Below, piece by piece: positions 1 through 7,328 of a DNA stretch of 32,192 nucleotides (positions are counted from its first letter, which is position 1; every line of letters begins with the position of its first letter). The position numbers and the translations under genes are program-made. Location of the stretch: the NCBI RefSeq assembly GCF_004348535.1, contig NZ_SMJX01000071.1, positions 1-32,192 on the forward strand. The letters run 5' to 3'. This DNA is from Actinomadura sp. KC216. GTDB lineage: Bacteria > Actinomycetota > Actinomycetes > Streptosporangiales > Streptosporangiaceae. A model generated the notes under the pieces. The model was not told where the DNA came from and ran no database searches. It saw nothing but the letters and a program-made list of their open reading frames with translations.

Positions 1-2
1 TC

Positions 3-548
3 GTCGTGCTCGCAGTCCGGAAGGGCACGCGGTGGCGCTCCCCGCTGCCGGACGACGAGCGCGAGCAGCGCCGCGTGCCGGGGTTCGAGAACGTCCCCGC
101 CATCGTGGCGGCCGCCGCTGCGCTGGAGGCGTTCCGCGCGGACATGGCGGCGGACGCGGCGCGCGTCTCCTCCCTCGTGGACCGGATCCGCGCGGAGGTG
201 CCGCAGGCCGTCCCGGACGTCGAGGTCGTCGGCGACCCTGTGCGGCGGCTGCCGCACCTGGTGACGTTCTCGTGCCTGTACGTGGAGGGTGAGGCGCTTC
301 TGACCGAACTGGACAGGCTGGGTTTCGCCGTTTCCTCCGGAAGTTCGTGTACGGCGGATACGCTGCGTCCCAGTCATGTGCTGGAGGCGATGGGCGTGAT
401 TACCCACGGGAACGTGCGGGTATCGCTGCCGCGTGGCGTCCGTTCGGCGGACGTCGACCGGTTCCTGACCGTGCTGCCCGGCGCCGTCGACCGCCTCCGC
501 CGTACGGCACTTGATCACATCGACACAGGGAGGCGGTCGCGCCCATGA
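3..548 (+). CDS. Cysteine desulfurase (aminotransferase class V), C-terminal part
   Basis: The frame is open to the window edge, so the 5' part with the PLP lysine lies outside; about 181 C-terminal residues are seen. The segment keeps family hallmarks: an Arg-Lys-Gly-Thr-rich strand at the start, a G-F-E-N-V-P stretch (the GTxN-type phosphate/PLP contact region), and an SSGSSC loop whose cysteine is the persulfide-carrying active-site residue of IscS/NifS enzymes. The enzyme would take sulfur from L-cysteine and pass it to acceptors. Its stop overlaps the next ATG in an ATGA, so it is translationally coupled to the TusA-like sulfur carrier, an obvious partner. Family assignment is secure; whether it serves Fe-S assembly, tRNA thiolation or another route is inference. 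Confidence 0.9.
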   Translation, partial: VVLAVRKGTRWRSPLPDDEREQRRVPGFENVPAIVAAAAALEAFRADMAADAARVSSLVDRIRAEVPQAVPDVEVVGDPVRRLPHLVTFSCLYVEGEALLTELDRLGFAVSSGSSCTADTLRPSHVLEAMGVITHGNVRVSLPRGVRSADVDRFLTVLPGAVDRLRRTALDHIDTGRRSRP

Positions 549-862
549 GGTTCCGAGGCCGCGCCAAGAGCGGGGCGTCCCGCGGGGACGCCGCGTCGCC
601 GCCCGTCGCCGCCGCCGAGCCGGAGGCGCCGCCGCCCGTCCTGGTCATCGACGCGCTGGGCCGCAAGTGCCCGATCCCGATCATCATGCTGGCGGAGCGG
701 ATCCGCGAGGTCCCGGTCGGGCAGATCGTCGCCGTCCTCGCCGACGACGCCGCCGCCCGCACCGACGTCCCCGCCTGGTGCCGCATGAAGTCGCAGGACT
801 TCGTCTGGGAGGAGACGCTCCAGCAGGGCGGCTGGGGCTTCCACATCCGCAGGACGTACTGA
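545..862 (+). CDS. TusA-family sulfurtransferase
   Basis: A 105-residue protein with an Ala/Pro-rich N-terminal extension of about 35 residues followed by a TusA/SirA fold. The diagnostic C-P-x-P motif is present (GRKCPIPIIM); its cysteine accepts a persulfide in this family. The rest shows the usual beta-alpha-beta pattern: an Asp-rich stretch, a W-C segment and a final aromatic strand. The ATG overlaps the stop of the upstream cysteine desulfurase by 4 bases, so the two are made together and the desulfurase probably loads this protein. The terminal acceptor is unknown. A strong hairpin follows the stop. Confidence 0.9.
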   Translation: MRFRGRAKSGASRGDAASPPVAAAEPEAPPPVLVIDALGRKCPIPIIMLAERIREVPVGQIVAVLADDAAARTDVPAWCRMKSQDFVWEETLQQGGWGFHIRRTY

Positions 863-875
863 ACGAGCACGCAGA

Positions 876-904
876 AAGGGCCGCGCCGGTTTGGCGCGGC
901 CCTT
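876..904. terminator. Bidirectional hairpin terminator
   Basis: A perfect 12-bp stem (AAGGGCCGCGCC at 876-887 with its complement at 893-904) closes a 5-base loop. It sits between the converging TusA-like and adenosine kinase genes. The AA/TT ends give a short U-run on both strands, so it can serve both. Confidence 0.8.
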
Positions 905-917
905 CTGCTTGGCCTTG

Positions 918-1904
918 TTACGGGTTCGGGCAGGTGAGGTGCGGCGCGACGTCCGCGGCGGCGGTGGAGCCGTAGGCGGCGGCGAAGCGGTCGAGGAACG
1001 CCTGGCGGGCCAGGGAGTACTCCTGCGGGCCCGCGGATTCGAGGGCGTGCGCGGCGATGGTGTGGCCGACCTGCGCGGCCCGTTCGAGCGGCAGCTCCCA
1101 GGCGAGCGCGGACAGGAACCCGGCGCGGAACGCGTCGCCGACGCCGGTCGGGTCGACGACCTTCTCGACGGGGACGGAGGGCACGTGCAGGCCCTCCTCG
1201 CCCTTGCGGTCGATGACGACGCCCTTGGCGCCGAGGGTGGTGATCCGGATGCCGACGCGGTCGAGGATCTCCTCGCCGGACCAGCCGGTCTTCTCCTCCG
1301 CGAGCGCCTTCTCGTACTCGTTGCTGAACAGGTACGCGGCGCCGTCGATGAGGCGGCGGACGTCGGGGCCGTCCATGCGGGCGAGCTGCTGGGACGGGTC
1401 GGCGGCGAACGGGATGCCGCGGGCGCGGCACTCGTCGGTGTGCCGCAGCATCGCCTCGGGGTCGTTCGGGCTGATGATCACGAGGTCGAGGCCGCCGACG
1501 CGGTCGGCGACGGGCTGCAGCTCGATGGAGCGGGCCTCGCTCATCGCGCCCGCGTAGAACGTCGCGATCTGGTTCTGGTCCTGGTCGGTGGTGCACAGGA
1601 ACCGGGCCGTGTGGTGGATCTCGGACACGTGCACGGACGCGGTGTCGACCGCGTGCCGTTCGAGCCAGGAGCGGTAGTCGGCGAAGTCGTCGCCGACCGA
1701 GCCGACGAGGATCGACTCCTTGCCGAGGTTGCCCATCCCGAAGCAGATGTTGGCGCCGATGCCGCCGCGCCGGATGTCCAGCTCGTCCACCAGGAATGAC
1801 AGCGACACCCGGTCCAGCTGGTCGGGCAGGAACTGGTCGGTGAATCTCCCAGGGAACGTCATGAGGTGGTCGGTCGCAATGGAGCCAGTCACGGCGATGC
1901 GCAC
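918..1904 (-). CDS. adoK: Adenosine kinase, PfkB family
   Basis: A 328-residue PfkB sugar-kinase-fold protein that phosphorylates adenosine to AMP in purine salvage. The N-terminus (VRIAVTGSIATDHLM) and internal segments (ADPSQQLAR, GAMSEAR) closely resemble what I remember of mycobacterial AdoK (Rv2202c, once annotated cbhK). The PfkB signature near the C-terminus is intact (DPTGVGDAFRAGF), with its last Asp the expected catalytic base. The GTG at 1904 was chosen because a GAGGAG ribosome binding site lies just upstream and homology starts here; an ATG further up at 1985 would add 27 unlike residues. In mycobacteria adoK also lies beside an ErpA-like gene, which supports the call. Confidence 0.88.
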   Translation of the reverse strand: MRIAVTGSIATDHLMTFPGRFTDQFLPDQLDRVSLSFLVDELDIRRGGIGANICFGMGNLGKESILVGSVGDDFADYRSWLERHAVDTASVHVSEIHHTARFLCTTDQDQNQIATFYAGAMSEARSIELQPVADRVGGLDLVIISPNDPEAMLRHTDECRARGIPFAADPSQQLARMDGPDVRRLIDGAAYLFSNEYEKALAEEKTGWSGEEILDRVGIRITTLGAKGVVIDRKGEEGLHVPSVPVEKVVDPTGVGDAFRAGFLSALAWELPLERAAQVGHTIAAHALESAGPQEYSLARQAFLDRFAAAYGSTAAADVAPHLTCPNP

Positions 1905-1958
1905 GGCGTCGCTCTCCTCGTCGTGGTCGTCCGGCTGTTCACCGGCTGTGTCGGACCC

Positions 1959-1974
1959 GGAAAGAGTACTTTCC
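1959..1974. promoter_or_regulatory. Palindrome over a possible -10 box upstream of adoK
   Basis: GGAAAG-AGTA-CTTTCC is a 6+6 inverted repeat. On the minus strand it contains TACTCT, a good TANNNT -10 box about 60 bases before the adoK GTG; a -35 is not obvious. It could be an operator overlapping the promoter. Confidence 0.35.
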
Positions 1975-2033
1975 CATCGCACCACAGATTGACGCCGAAG
2001 CGCAGCCCGAGAGATGACCAGGCGAACACGAAA

Positions 2034-2066
2034 GGGCGGGCCGGGCGTGCGCCGCCCGGCCCGCCC
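2034..2066 (-). terminator. Hairpin terminator downstream of erpA
   Basis: A 13-bp GC-only stem (2034-2046 with 2054-2066) with a 7-base loop, followed on the minus strand by TTTCG. It lies 26 bases past the erpA stop and before the adoK leader, so it likely ends the erpA transcript and separates the two minus-strand genes. Confidence 0.65.
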
Positions 2067-2091
2067 CCCGACGCTCGCTGGGGCGGCCCGC

Positions 2092-2454
2092 TCAGTTGAA
2101 GGAGTCGCCGCAGGCGCAGGAGCCGGACGCGTTCGGGTTGTCGATCGTGAAGCCCTGCTTCTCGATCGAGTCCACGAAGTCGATGGTGGCGCCGGTGAGG
2201 TAGGGGGCGCTCATCCGGTCGACGCGCACGGACAGGCCGGCGAAGTCCTGGATCTGGTCGCCGTCCATCTCCCGCTCGTCGAAGAAGAGCTGGTAGATCA
2301 GGCCGGAGCAGCCGCCCGGCTGCACGGCGACACGCAGCGCAAGGTCGTCGCGGCCCTCCTGCTCGAGCAGGCCCTTGGCCTTCTCGGCGGCGGCGTCGGT
2401 GAGGATGACGCCCTGCTGCGTGGTCTCCTGCGTGGTCTCGCCTGAAACCGTCAT
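2092..2454 (-). CDS. erpA: A-type iron-sulfur carrier/insertion protein (HesB/IscA family)
   Basis: A 120-residue protein of normal A-type carrier length. The three cluster-binding cysteines are all present: C49 in the PGGCSG segment and C113 and C115 in the C-terminal GSCACG motif. Such proteins receive nascent [Fe-S] clusters and hand them to apo-enzymes. The start is an ATG with GGGAG about 8 bases upstream. It is divergent from nadA, whose product needs a [4Fe-4S] cluster, and lies near a cysteine desulfurase, so the neighbourhood is consistent with Fe-S supply. The ErpA name follows actinobacterial usage; IscA or SufA cannot be excluded by sequence alone. Confidence 0.92.
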   Translation of the reverse strand: MTVSGETTQETTQQGVILTDAAAEKAKGLLEQEGRDDLALRVAVQPGGCSGLIYQLFFDEREMDGDQIQDFAGLSVRVDRMSAPYLTGATIDFVDSIEKQGFTIDNPNASGSCACGDSFN

Positions 2455-2503
2455 ATGTTCAGCTCCCGGGTTCGCTGCGCCGCGCGCGGCGGCGGGCTGT
2501 CGC

Positions 2504-2543
2504 TTGTCCTCCAGGACGTCTTACGCCCCTTCCCGTAGGACAA
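2504..2543. promoter_or_regulatory. Repeated GTCCT/AGGAC boxes in the erpA-nadA divergent region
   Basis: The 250-base gap between erpA and nadA holds GTCCT (2506-2510), AGGAC (2513-2517) and AGGAC (2537-2541). The first two form GTCCT-CC-AGGAC, and the outer pair extends to TTGTCCT/AGGACAA. This could be an operator serving one or both divergent genes. No clear -35/-10 pair is visible and the regulator is unknown. Confidence 0.3.
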
Positions 2544-2704
2544 CGTACCTCGCCATAAGCCAATTCCGCTTCCCGGCCATGTCTAACACCCAGAAGGGGC
2601 GCCGAACGACGGTGCGTTCTACGTCACATCATCGCCGGCCCCGGGATGTGCCATCATTAGTCGTCAAAGCGACGATAAGCCCCGTCGCCGGAGGGAGAGA
2701 GGCC

Positions 2705-3859
2705 ATGACCACCCCGGTGCGCGACCTTCCACTGCTGCTGCTCGGCAGTGCCGCCGACCCCGCCAGCGAGCGCGGCGTGGACTGTCCCGGCGAGCTGCCG
2801 CCGGCCTCCGACCCCGCGCTCGTCGAGCGCGCCCGCGCCGCCAAGGCCGCGCTCGGCGAGAAGGTGTTCGTGCTCGGCCACCACTACCAGCGCGACGAGG
2901 TCATCCAGTTCGCGGACGTCACGGGCGACTCGTTCAAGCTGGCGCAGAAGGCGGCGGCCCGTCCCGAGGCGCCGTACATCGTGTTCTGCGGCGTCCATTT
3001 CATGGCGGAGTCGGCCGACATCCTCACCGCGGCCCACCAGCGGGTGATCCTGCCCGACCTCGGCGCGGGCTGCTCGATGGCGGACATGGCGACGTTCGAC
3101 CAGGTCGAGGAGTGCTGGGACGTCCTGGAGGACGCGGGCGTCGCCGATGACGTCGTCCCGGTCACGTACATGAACTCGTCCGCCGACATCAAGGGCTTCG
3201 TCGGACGGCACGGCGGCGTGGTGTGCACCTCGTCCAACGCCAAGCGCGCTCTGGACTGGGCCTACGGGAACGGCAAGAAGGTCCTGTTCCTGCCCGACCA
3301 GCACCTCGGGCGCAACACCGCCGTCCTGGAGATGGGCTTCTCCCCGGACGACTGCGTCGTCTACAGCCCGCACCGCCGCGAGGGCGGCCTGACGCCGCAG
3401 CGGCTCCGGGACGCCAAGATGATCCTGTGGCGCGGCCACTGCTCCGTGCACGGCCGGTTCACGAAGGAGTCCGTGGACGACGTGCGCGCACGCGTTCCCG
3501 GCGTGAACGTCCTCGTCCACCCGGAGTGCCGGCACGAGGTCGTCACGGCGGCCGACCGGATCGGGTCGACCGAGTACATCATCAAGACCATCGAGGCCGC
3601 GGAGCCCGGGTCGTCGTGGGCGGTGGGCACGGAGCTGAACCTCGTCCGGCGGCTCGCGAACGCCCACCCGGACAAGAACGTCATGTTCCTCGACAAGGCC
3701 GTCTGCTATTGCTCGACGATGAACCGCATCGACCTGCCGCACCTGGTGCTGTCGCTGGAGTCCCTCGCCGCCGGCCGGGTCGAGAACGTCATCGAGGTGG
3801 ACGGGGAGACCGCGCACCACGCCCGCGCCGCCCTCGACCAGATGCTCGCCCTCCCCTGA
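2705..3859 (+). CDS. nadA: Quinolinate synthase A
   Basis: A 384-residue [4Fe-4S] enzyme that condenses iminoaspartate with dihydroxyacetone phosphate to make quinolinate in de novo NAD synthesis. Comparison with remembered NadA sequences places the cluster ligands at C123 (GAGCSMADM), C246 (RGHCSVHGRF) and C336 (the CYCSTM segment). The substrate-binding HHYQ (59-62), FMAESA and HPEC segments are also intact. The ATG at 2705 has a strong purine-rich GGAGGGAGAG site just upstream; the open frame further 5' lacks NadA similarity. nadB and nadC are not in the window. Confidence 0.95.
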   Translation: MTTPVRDLPLLLLGSAADPASERGVDCPGELPPASDPALVERARAAKAALGEKVFVLGHHYQRDEVIQFADVTGDSFKLAQKAAARPEAPYIVFCGVHFMAESADILTAAHQRVILPDLGAGCSMADMATFDQVEECWDVLEDAGVADDVVPVTYMNSSADIKGFVGRHGGVVCTSSNAKRALDWAYGNGKKVLFLPDQHLGRNTAVLEMGFSPDDCVVYSPHRREGGLTPQRLRDAKMILWRGHCSVHGRFTKESVDDVRARVPGVNVLVHPECRHEVVTAADRIGSTEYIIKTIEAAEPGSSWAVGTELNLVRRLANAHPDKNVMFLDKAVCYCSTMNRIDLPHLVLSLESLAAGRVENVIEVDGETAHHARAALDQMLALP

Positions 3860-3866
3860 GCGGCGT

Positions 3867-4472
3867 CTACGCCAGGCCGGGGACGTCCCAGACGGGGAAC
3901 CAGCGGCCCCTGTCGGGCTCGATGTCCAGTTCGCCGGCGAGGACGTCGCGGGCGTTCGTCTCGACCGTGTTGTTGCGGCGGAGCTCCGCCGCCGTCCCGC
4001 CGGGCGGACGGGGCGCGAACGGGTAGAACGTCCCGCGGCCGGGCGAATGGACCAGGAAGAGCCGCTGCGGGCCGGCGTCCCGGCGGAAGCACACGGCCGA
4101 GCACAGCAGGTAGGGCCCGTATCCGGCGGCGGTCAGGGTCGAGTTGACCATGTGCAGGTCGGCGACGAGCCGGGCGAACGCGTCCGGTGGGCGGGTGACG
4201 TGCGCCCATCCCCAGCCGTAGGGACCCTCGCTCGACCCCGTCTCGCGGCCGCCGCCCGTGGCCAGGAGGCGCGCGACGTCGCGCTGCGCGCGGCCGAAGG
4301 CGCCGAACGGGCCGCCCTCGACGAGGCGGTGGCAGACGGCTCCGGCGCCGGTCGGCGCGAACCCGGTCGCGGCCTCCAGTGCCGCCGCGGCGGCGGGCAG
4401 CGCGAACAGCCGGTCGAGGTCGGGCAGCCCGGGCGGCGCGGGACGGCCGCGCAGCGCATCCAGGACGCCCAT
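3867..4472 (-). CDS. pspAB: PspA-associated protein PspAB, second copy
   Basis: A 201-residue soluble protein clearly paralogous to the product of 5457-6026: shared segments include the MGxLD start, LDRLFAL, LEAAT, DLHxVN, GTFYPFAP and the GRWFP end. This family is annotated next to htpX and pspA in actinobacteria and has no proven biochemical role. The ATG lies one base after the htpX2 stop, so the pair is coupled. Compared with copy 1 it is about 12 residues longer, with insertions in the middle, so it has diverged. Its 3' end nearly meets nadA (7 bases apart, tail to tail). Confidence 0.8.
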   Translation of the reverse strand: MGVLDALRGRPAPPGLPDLDRLFALPAAAAALEAATGFAPTGAGAVCHRLVEGGPFGAFGRAQRDVARLLATGGGRETGSSEGPYGWGWAHVTRPPDAFARLVADLHMVNSTLTAAGYGPYLLCSAVCFRRDAGPQRLFLVHSPGRGTFYPFAPRPPGGTAAELRRNNTVETNARDVLAGELDIEPDRGRWFPVWDVPGLA

Positions 4473-4473
4473 G

Positions 4474-5388
4474 TCAGCCGCCGCTCTCGAGCCGCCAGGA
4501 GATGGCCGACAGCCGCTCCGTGCGCCGCTCCAGCGTCGGATGGCTGGACAGCAGCGACTCCACGCCGCCGCGCACCGCGACCACGCACCGGCCGCGCACC
4601 GGCCGCAGCGCCCGCAGATCGTCGCGGGAGGCGTCCCGGACCGCCTCGGTGACCTTGCTCAGGGCGGACGAGAGGTCACCGGGACGGCCCGTCAGTACCG
4701 CGCCGGTGGAGTCGGCGCACAGCTCCCGGTGCCGGGACAGGGCCAGCCCGACGAGGGTGCCCGCCGCGAACAGGACCGCCGCCGCGACGCCGAGCGGCAG
4801 CAGGACGACCCCGAGGAGCAGGGCCGCCGCGCGTCCGGCGCCGTACCGGCCGCGGCCGGTGATCAGGCCCGTCCACCAGCCGAGGAACAGCCCGGCGCAC
4901 AGGCCGGGGAACGACGCGATCGCCGTGACGAGCACGTCCCGGTTGGCGACGTGCGCGATCTCGTGGGCCAGTACGGCGGCGAGCTCGGCCGGTTCGAGGC
5001 GGGCGCGGAGCCCGTCGGTCACGCACACCACCGCCGAGCCCGGTCCCGACCCGGCGGCGAAGGCGTTCGGCATGTCCAGCGCGGACACGGCGAGGCGTGG
5101 CTTCGGCAGGCCCGACGACATGCACAGCCGGTCGACGACGGCGTGCAGCTCGGGCTCCTCGGCGGAGGTGACGAGGCGGGCGTCCATCGCGTAGAGAGCC
5201 AGCCGGTCGGCGGCGCGGGCGGAGAGCACCGCGACGGCGACCGCGGCGGCCGCGGCCGCCGCGCCCCACACCGGCCCGGCGAGGAACGCGGGCAGCACGG
5301 CCGCCGCGTACATGAGCGCGACCAGGACCGCCGTGACCAGCATGCGCCAGGTCAGACCGGAGTCGGAAGCGTCGCGGGAGGTCGCCAT
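4474..5388 (-). CDS. htpX: Zinc metalloprotease HtpX, second copy
   Basis: A 304-residue integral-membrane M48 protease. Two N-terminal membrane segments (about 17-37 and 40-57) precede the zinc motif HEIAH (H142, E143, H146); the third ligand, E222, sits in SRHREL, and two further hydrophobic segments lie between them (about 153-175 and 187-217). All catalytic residues are kept, so it should be active in cleaving misfolded membrane proteins. It parallels the copy at 6030-6947 over its whole length but is clearly diverged. The start ATG has only a close AGGA upstream. It forms a second htpX-pspAB module behind the first. Confidence 0.88.
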   Translation of the reverse strand: MATSRDASDSGLTWRMLVTAVLVALMYAAAVLPAFLAGPVWGAAAAAAAVAVAVLSARAADRLALYAMDARLVTSAEEPELHAVVDRLCMSSGLPKPRLAVSALDMPNAFAAGSGPGSAVVCVTDGLRARLEPAELAAVLAHEIAHVANRDVLVTAIASFPGLCAGLFLGWWTGLITGRGRYGAGRAAALLLGVVLLPLGVAAAVLFAAGTLVGLALSRHRELCADSTGAVLTGRPGDLSSALSKVTEAVRDASRDDLRALRPVRGRCVVAVRGGVESLLSSHPTLERRTERLSAISWRLESGG

Positions 5389-5444
5389 GTCCTGACATTA
5401 CGCCGATCTTGGACGGCGGTCAGCGTCCGGTGACGCACAGCCTG

Positions 5445-5465
5445 GTCACAGGCCTGTCACAGGCC
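5445..5465. repeat. Tandem 10-bp direct repeat between the two htpX-pspAB modules
   Basis: GTCACAGGCC occurs at 5445-5454 and again at 5456-5465, one base apart; the second copy contains the stop codon of pspAB copy 1. The 68-base gap that holds it separates the two duplicated modules. It may be a duplication junction trace or chance. Confidence 0.4.
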
Positions 5466-6026
5466 GGGGGCGCCCCACAGGGGGAACCAGCGGCCGAGGT
5501 CGTCCTCGAAGGGGAGGTCGGCGCCGACCGCGCCGCGCACCTGGAGTTCGAGCGCGTTGTCGCGCTTGTCCCCGGGGAGCGGCGCGAACGGGTAGAACGT
5601 GCCGCTCTTGTAGCGGTAGACGAGCGCCAGGCGCTGGCCGTCCGGGCCGCGGAAGCCCACCAGCGAGCAGAGCAGGTGCGGGCCGAACCCGCCGGACTCC
5701 AGCGTCGCGTTCACGGCGTGCAGGTCGGTGACGAGGTCGGGCAGCTCGTCCGGACGGTGCGTGGCGAGCAGCCACGTGTAGCCGTAGGAGTCGGTGCTGA
5801 TCTCGACCTTGGGGCCCTGGTCGGCGTCCAGCAGCTCCTGGACGTCGCGCTGCAGCCGCGCGAACGCGCCGCCCTCCGCCGCGCGGAAGCACACCGAGCC
5901 GAGCCCGGTCGGGACGAACTCCGTCGCGGCCTCCAGCGTGATCGCGGCGGTCGACAGCGCGAACAGCCGGTCGAGGTCGGGTTTGGCGGGCTTGGAGCGA
6001 CCGAGCAGGGTGTCCAGGAAGCCCAC
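5457..6026 (-). CDS. pspAB: PspA-associated protein PspAB, first copy
   Basis: A 189-residue soluble protein of the actinobacterial PspAB family, in the standard order after pspA, pspAA and htpX. Features include the MGFLD start, LDRLFALS, a central DLHAVN segment and a C-terminal GRWFPLW motif. The start is a GTG at 6026, three bases past the htpX1 stop, so it is translationally coupled. Biochemical role unknown; context points to the envelope-stress response with HtpX. Confidence 0.85.
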   Translation of the reverse strand: MGFLDTLLGRSKPAKPDLDRLFALSTAAITLEAATEFVPTGLGSVCFRAAEGGAFARLQRDVQELLDADQGPKVEISTDSYGYTWLLATHRPDELPDLVTDLHAVNATLESGGFGPHLLCSLVGFRGPDGQRLALVYRYKSGTFYPFAPLPGDKRDNALELQVRGAVGADLPFEDDLGRWFPLWGAPGL

Positions 6027-6029
6027 GGC

Positions 6030-6947
6030 TCAGACCCCCCTGCCGAGCTGCTCGGAGATCTTCGAGAGCTGGGCGAGCCGCTTGTCGAGCGTCGGGTGGG
6101 TGGAGAACAGCGAGGAGACGCTGAAGCCCTTGCCGAGCGCCGGGGTGAAGAAGAACGCGTTGAACGCCTGCGCGGACCGCAGGTCGTTGGTCGGGATCCG
6201 CGCGATCTCCCCGTTGACCTTCGTCAGCGCGCTGGCCAGCGCGGACGGGCGGCCGGTCAGCAGCGCGGCGGCGCGGTCGGCCGACAGCTCGCGGTAGCGC
6301 GACAGCGCCCGGGTGAGCATGAAGCTGACCGCGTAGGCGAGCGCGCTCGCGGCGACCACGGCGAGCAGGATCAGGCCCGTGTTCTGGTCGTTGCTACGGC
6401 GGCCGAACCCGCCGAACAGGCCGATCTGCAGGCCGACACGGGTGATCAGGCCCGCGCAGATGCCGAGGAACGACGCGATCGTCATGACCGCGACGTCCCG
6501 GTGCGCGACGTGCGCCATCTCGTGCGCGAGGACGCCCTCCAGCTCGACCGGGTCGAGCCGGCGCAGCAGGCCGGTGGTGACGCAGACGACGGCCTTCTTC
6601 TGGTTCCGCCCGGTGGCGAACGCGTTCGGCACGTCGGTGTCGGCGATCGCGACCTGCGGCTTCGGGGCGTCCGACAGCGCGCAGATCCGGTCGACGACGC
6701 CGTGCAGTTCAGGCGCCTCCTCCGGGGTGACGACCCGTCCGTGCATGGCGAACAGGGTCATCTTGTCGGAGAAGAAGTACTGGGCGAGCAGGAACGCCGC
6801 CGCCACGGCGAGCGCGACGAACGCCCACTGAGGCACGAACACGAAGAACGCCCCCACGGCGACGACGTAGACCAGCCCCAGCAGGAACATCGTCACGAGC
6901 ATCCGCGAGGTCAGCCCCCGATCGGAGGCGTATCGCGTTCTGGCCAT
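6030..6947 (-). CDS. htpX: Zinc metalloprotease HtpX, first copy
   Basis: A 305-residue M48 membrane protease. The N-terminal membrane segments are at about 17-37 and 42-57, the zinc motif HEMAH at 142-146 and the third ligand E220 in SRYREL. It should degrade damaged membrane proteins on the cytoplasmic face. The ATG at 6947 is preceded by an AGGGGGTGG ribosome site. A 102-base gap separates it from pspAA, so it could have its own promoter or be read through from pspA. It is the copy in canonical position beside pspAA and pspA. Confidence 0.92.
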   Translation of the reverse strand: MARTRYASDRGLTSRMLVTMFLLGLVYVVAVGAFFVFVPQWAFVALAVAAAFLLAQYFFSDKMTLFAMHGRVVTPEEAPELHGVVDRICALSDAPKPQVAIADTDVPNAFATGRNQKKAVVCVTTGLLRRLDPVELEGVLAHEMAHVAHRDVAVMTIASFLGICAGLITRVGLQIGLFGGFGRRSNDQNTGLILLAVVAASALAYAVSFMLTRALSRYRELSADRAAALLTGRPSALASALTKVNGEIARIPTNDLRSAQAFNAFFFTPALGKGFSVSSLFSTHPTLDKRLAQLSKISEQLGRGV

Positions 6948-7049
6948 GCGGCCACCCCCTGTTTCCCGATGCGGTGTTCATCTGTACAACGCATGGGACC
7001 CCCCGTTTGTGCCTGATCGTCCGGTTCACCGGCGGCCAGGGCACCGGTC

Positions 7050-7328
7050 TCAGTCGGGGATCAGCCCCTCGTCCCCCAGCATCGAGCGGACCTCGTCGAT
7101 GTGGGCGTCGGCCGGCGGGAGGATCAGCTCGGACGGCGCGAGGCTGTCCGGCGGAAGCGGCTTGCCCACCTTGCGGACGTTCTCCAGCAGCGCGTGCAGC
7201 GCGGCGCGGAAGCTCGTCTCGTCGCCCGACTCGATCGCCGACTCCAGCTCGGCGTCGAGCGCGTTGAGGGCCGACAGGTCGTCCGCGGCCACGTCCAGCT
7301 GGCCCTCGCCCATCAGGCGGACGATCAC
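7050..7328 (-). CDS. pspAA: PspA-associated protein PspAA
   Basis: A 92-residue acidic protein starting MIVRLMGEGQ, a beginning typical of the PspAA family found after pspA in actinobacteria. It has one short N-terminal strand region followed by a helical middle (about 17-55) and no membrane segment. The GTG start overlaps the pspA stop in a GTGA, so it is tightly coupled to pspA. It probably modulates or partners PspA; no catalytic motif is visible. Confidence 0.85.
   Translation of the reverse strand: MIVRLMGEGQLDVAADDLSALNALDAELESAIESGDETSFRAALHALLENVRKVGKPLPPDSLAPSELILPPADAHIDEVRSMLGDEGLIPD

Noticed and set aside
2661..2675. TCGTC...GACGA inverted repeat just upstream of nadA as a NAD-regulator operator
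   Set aside because: Only 5-bp arms, flanks do not extend it, and it does not match an operator I can name.
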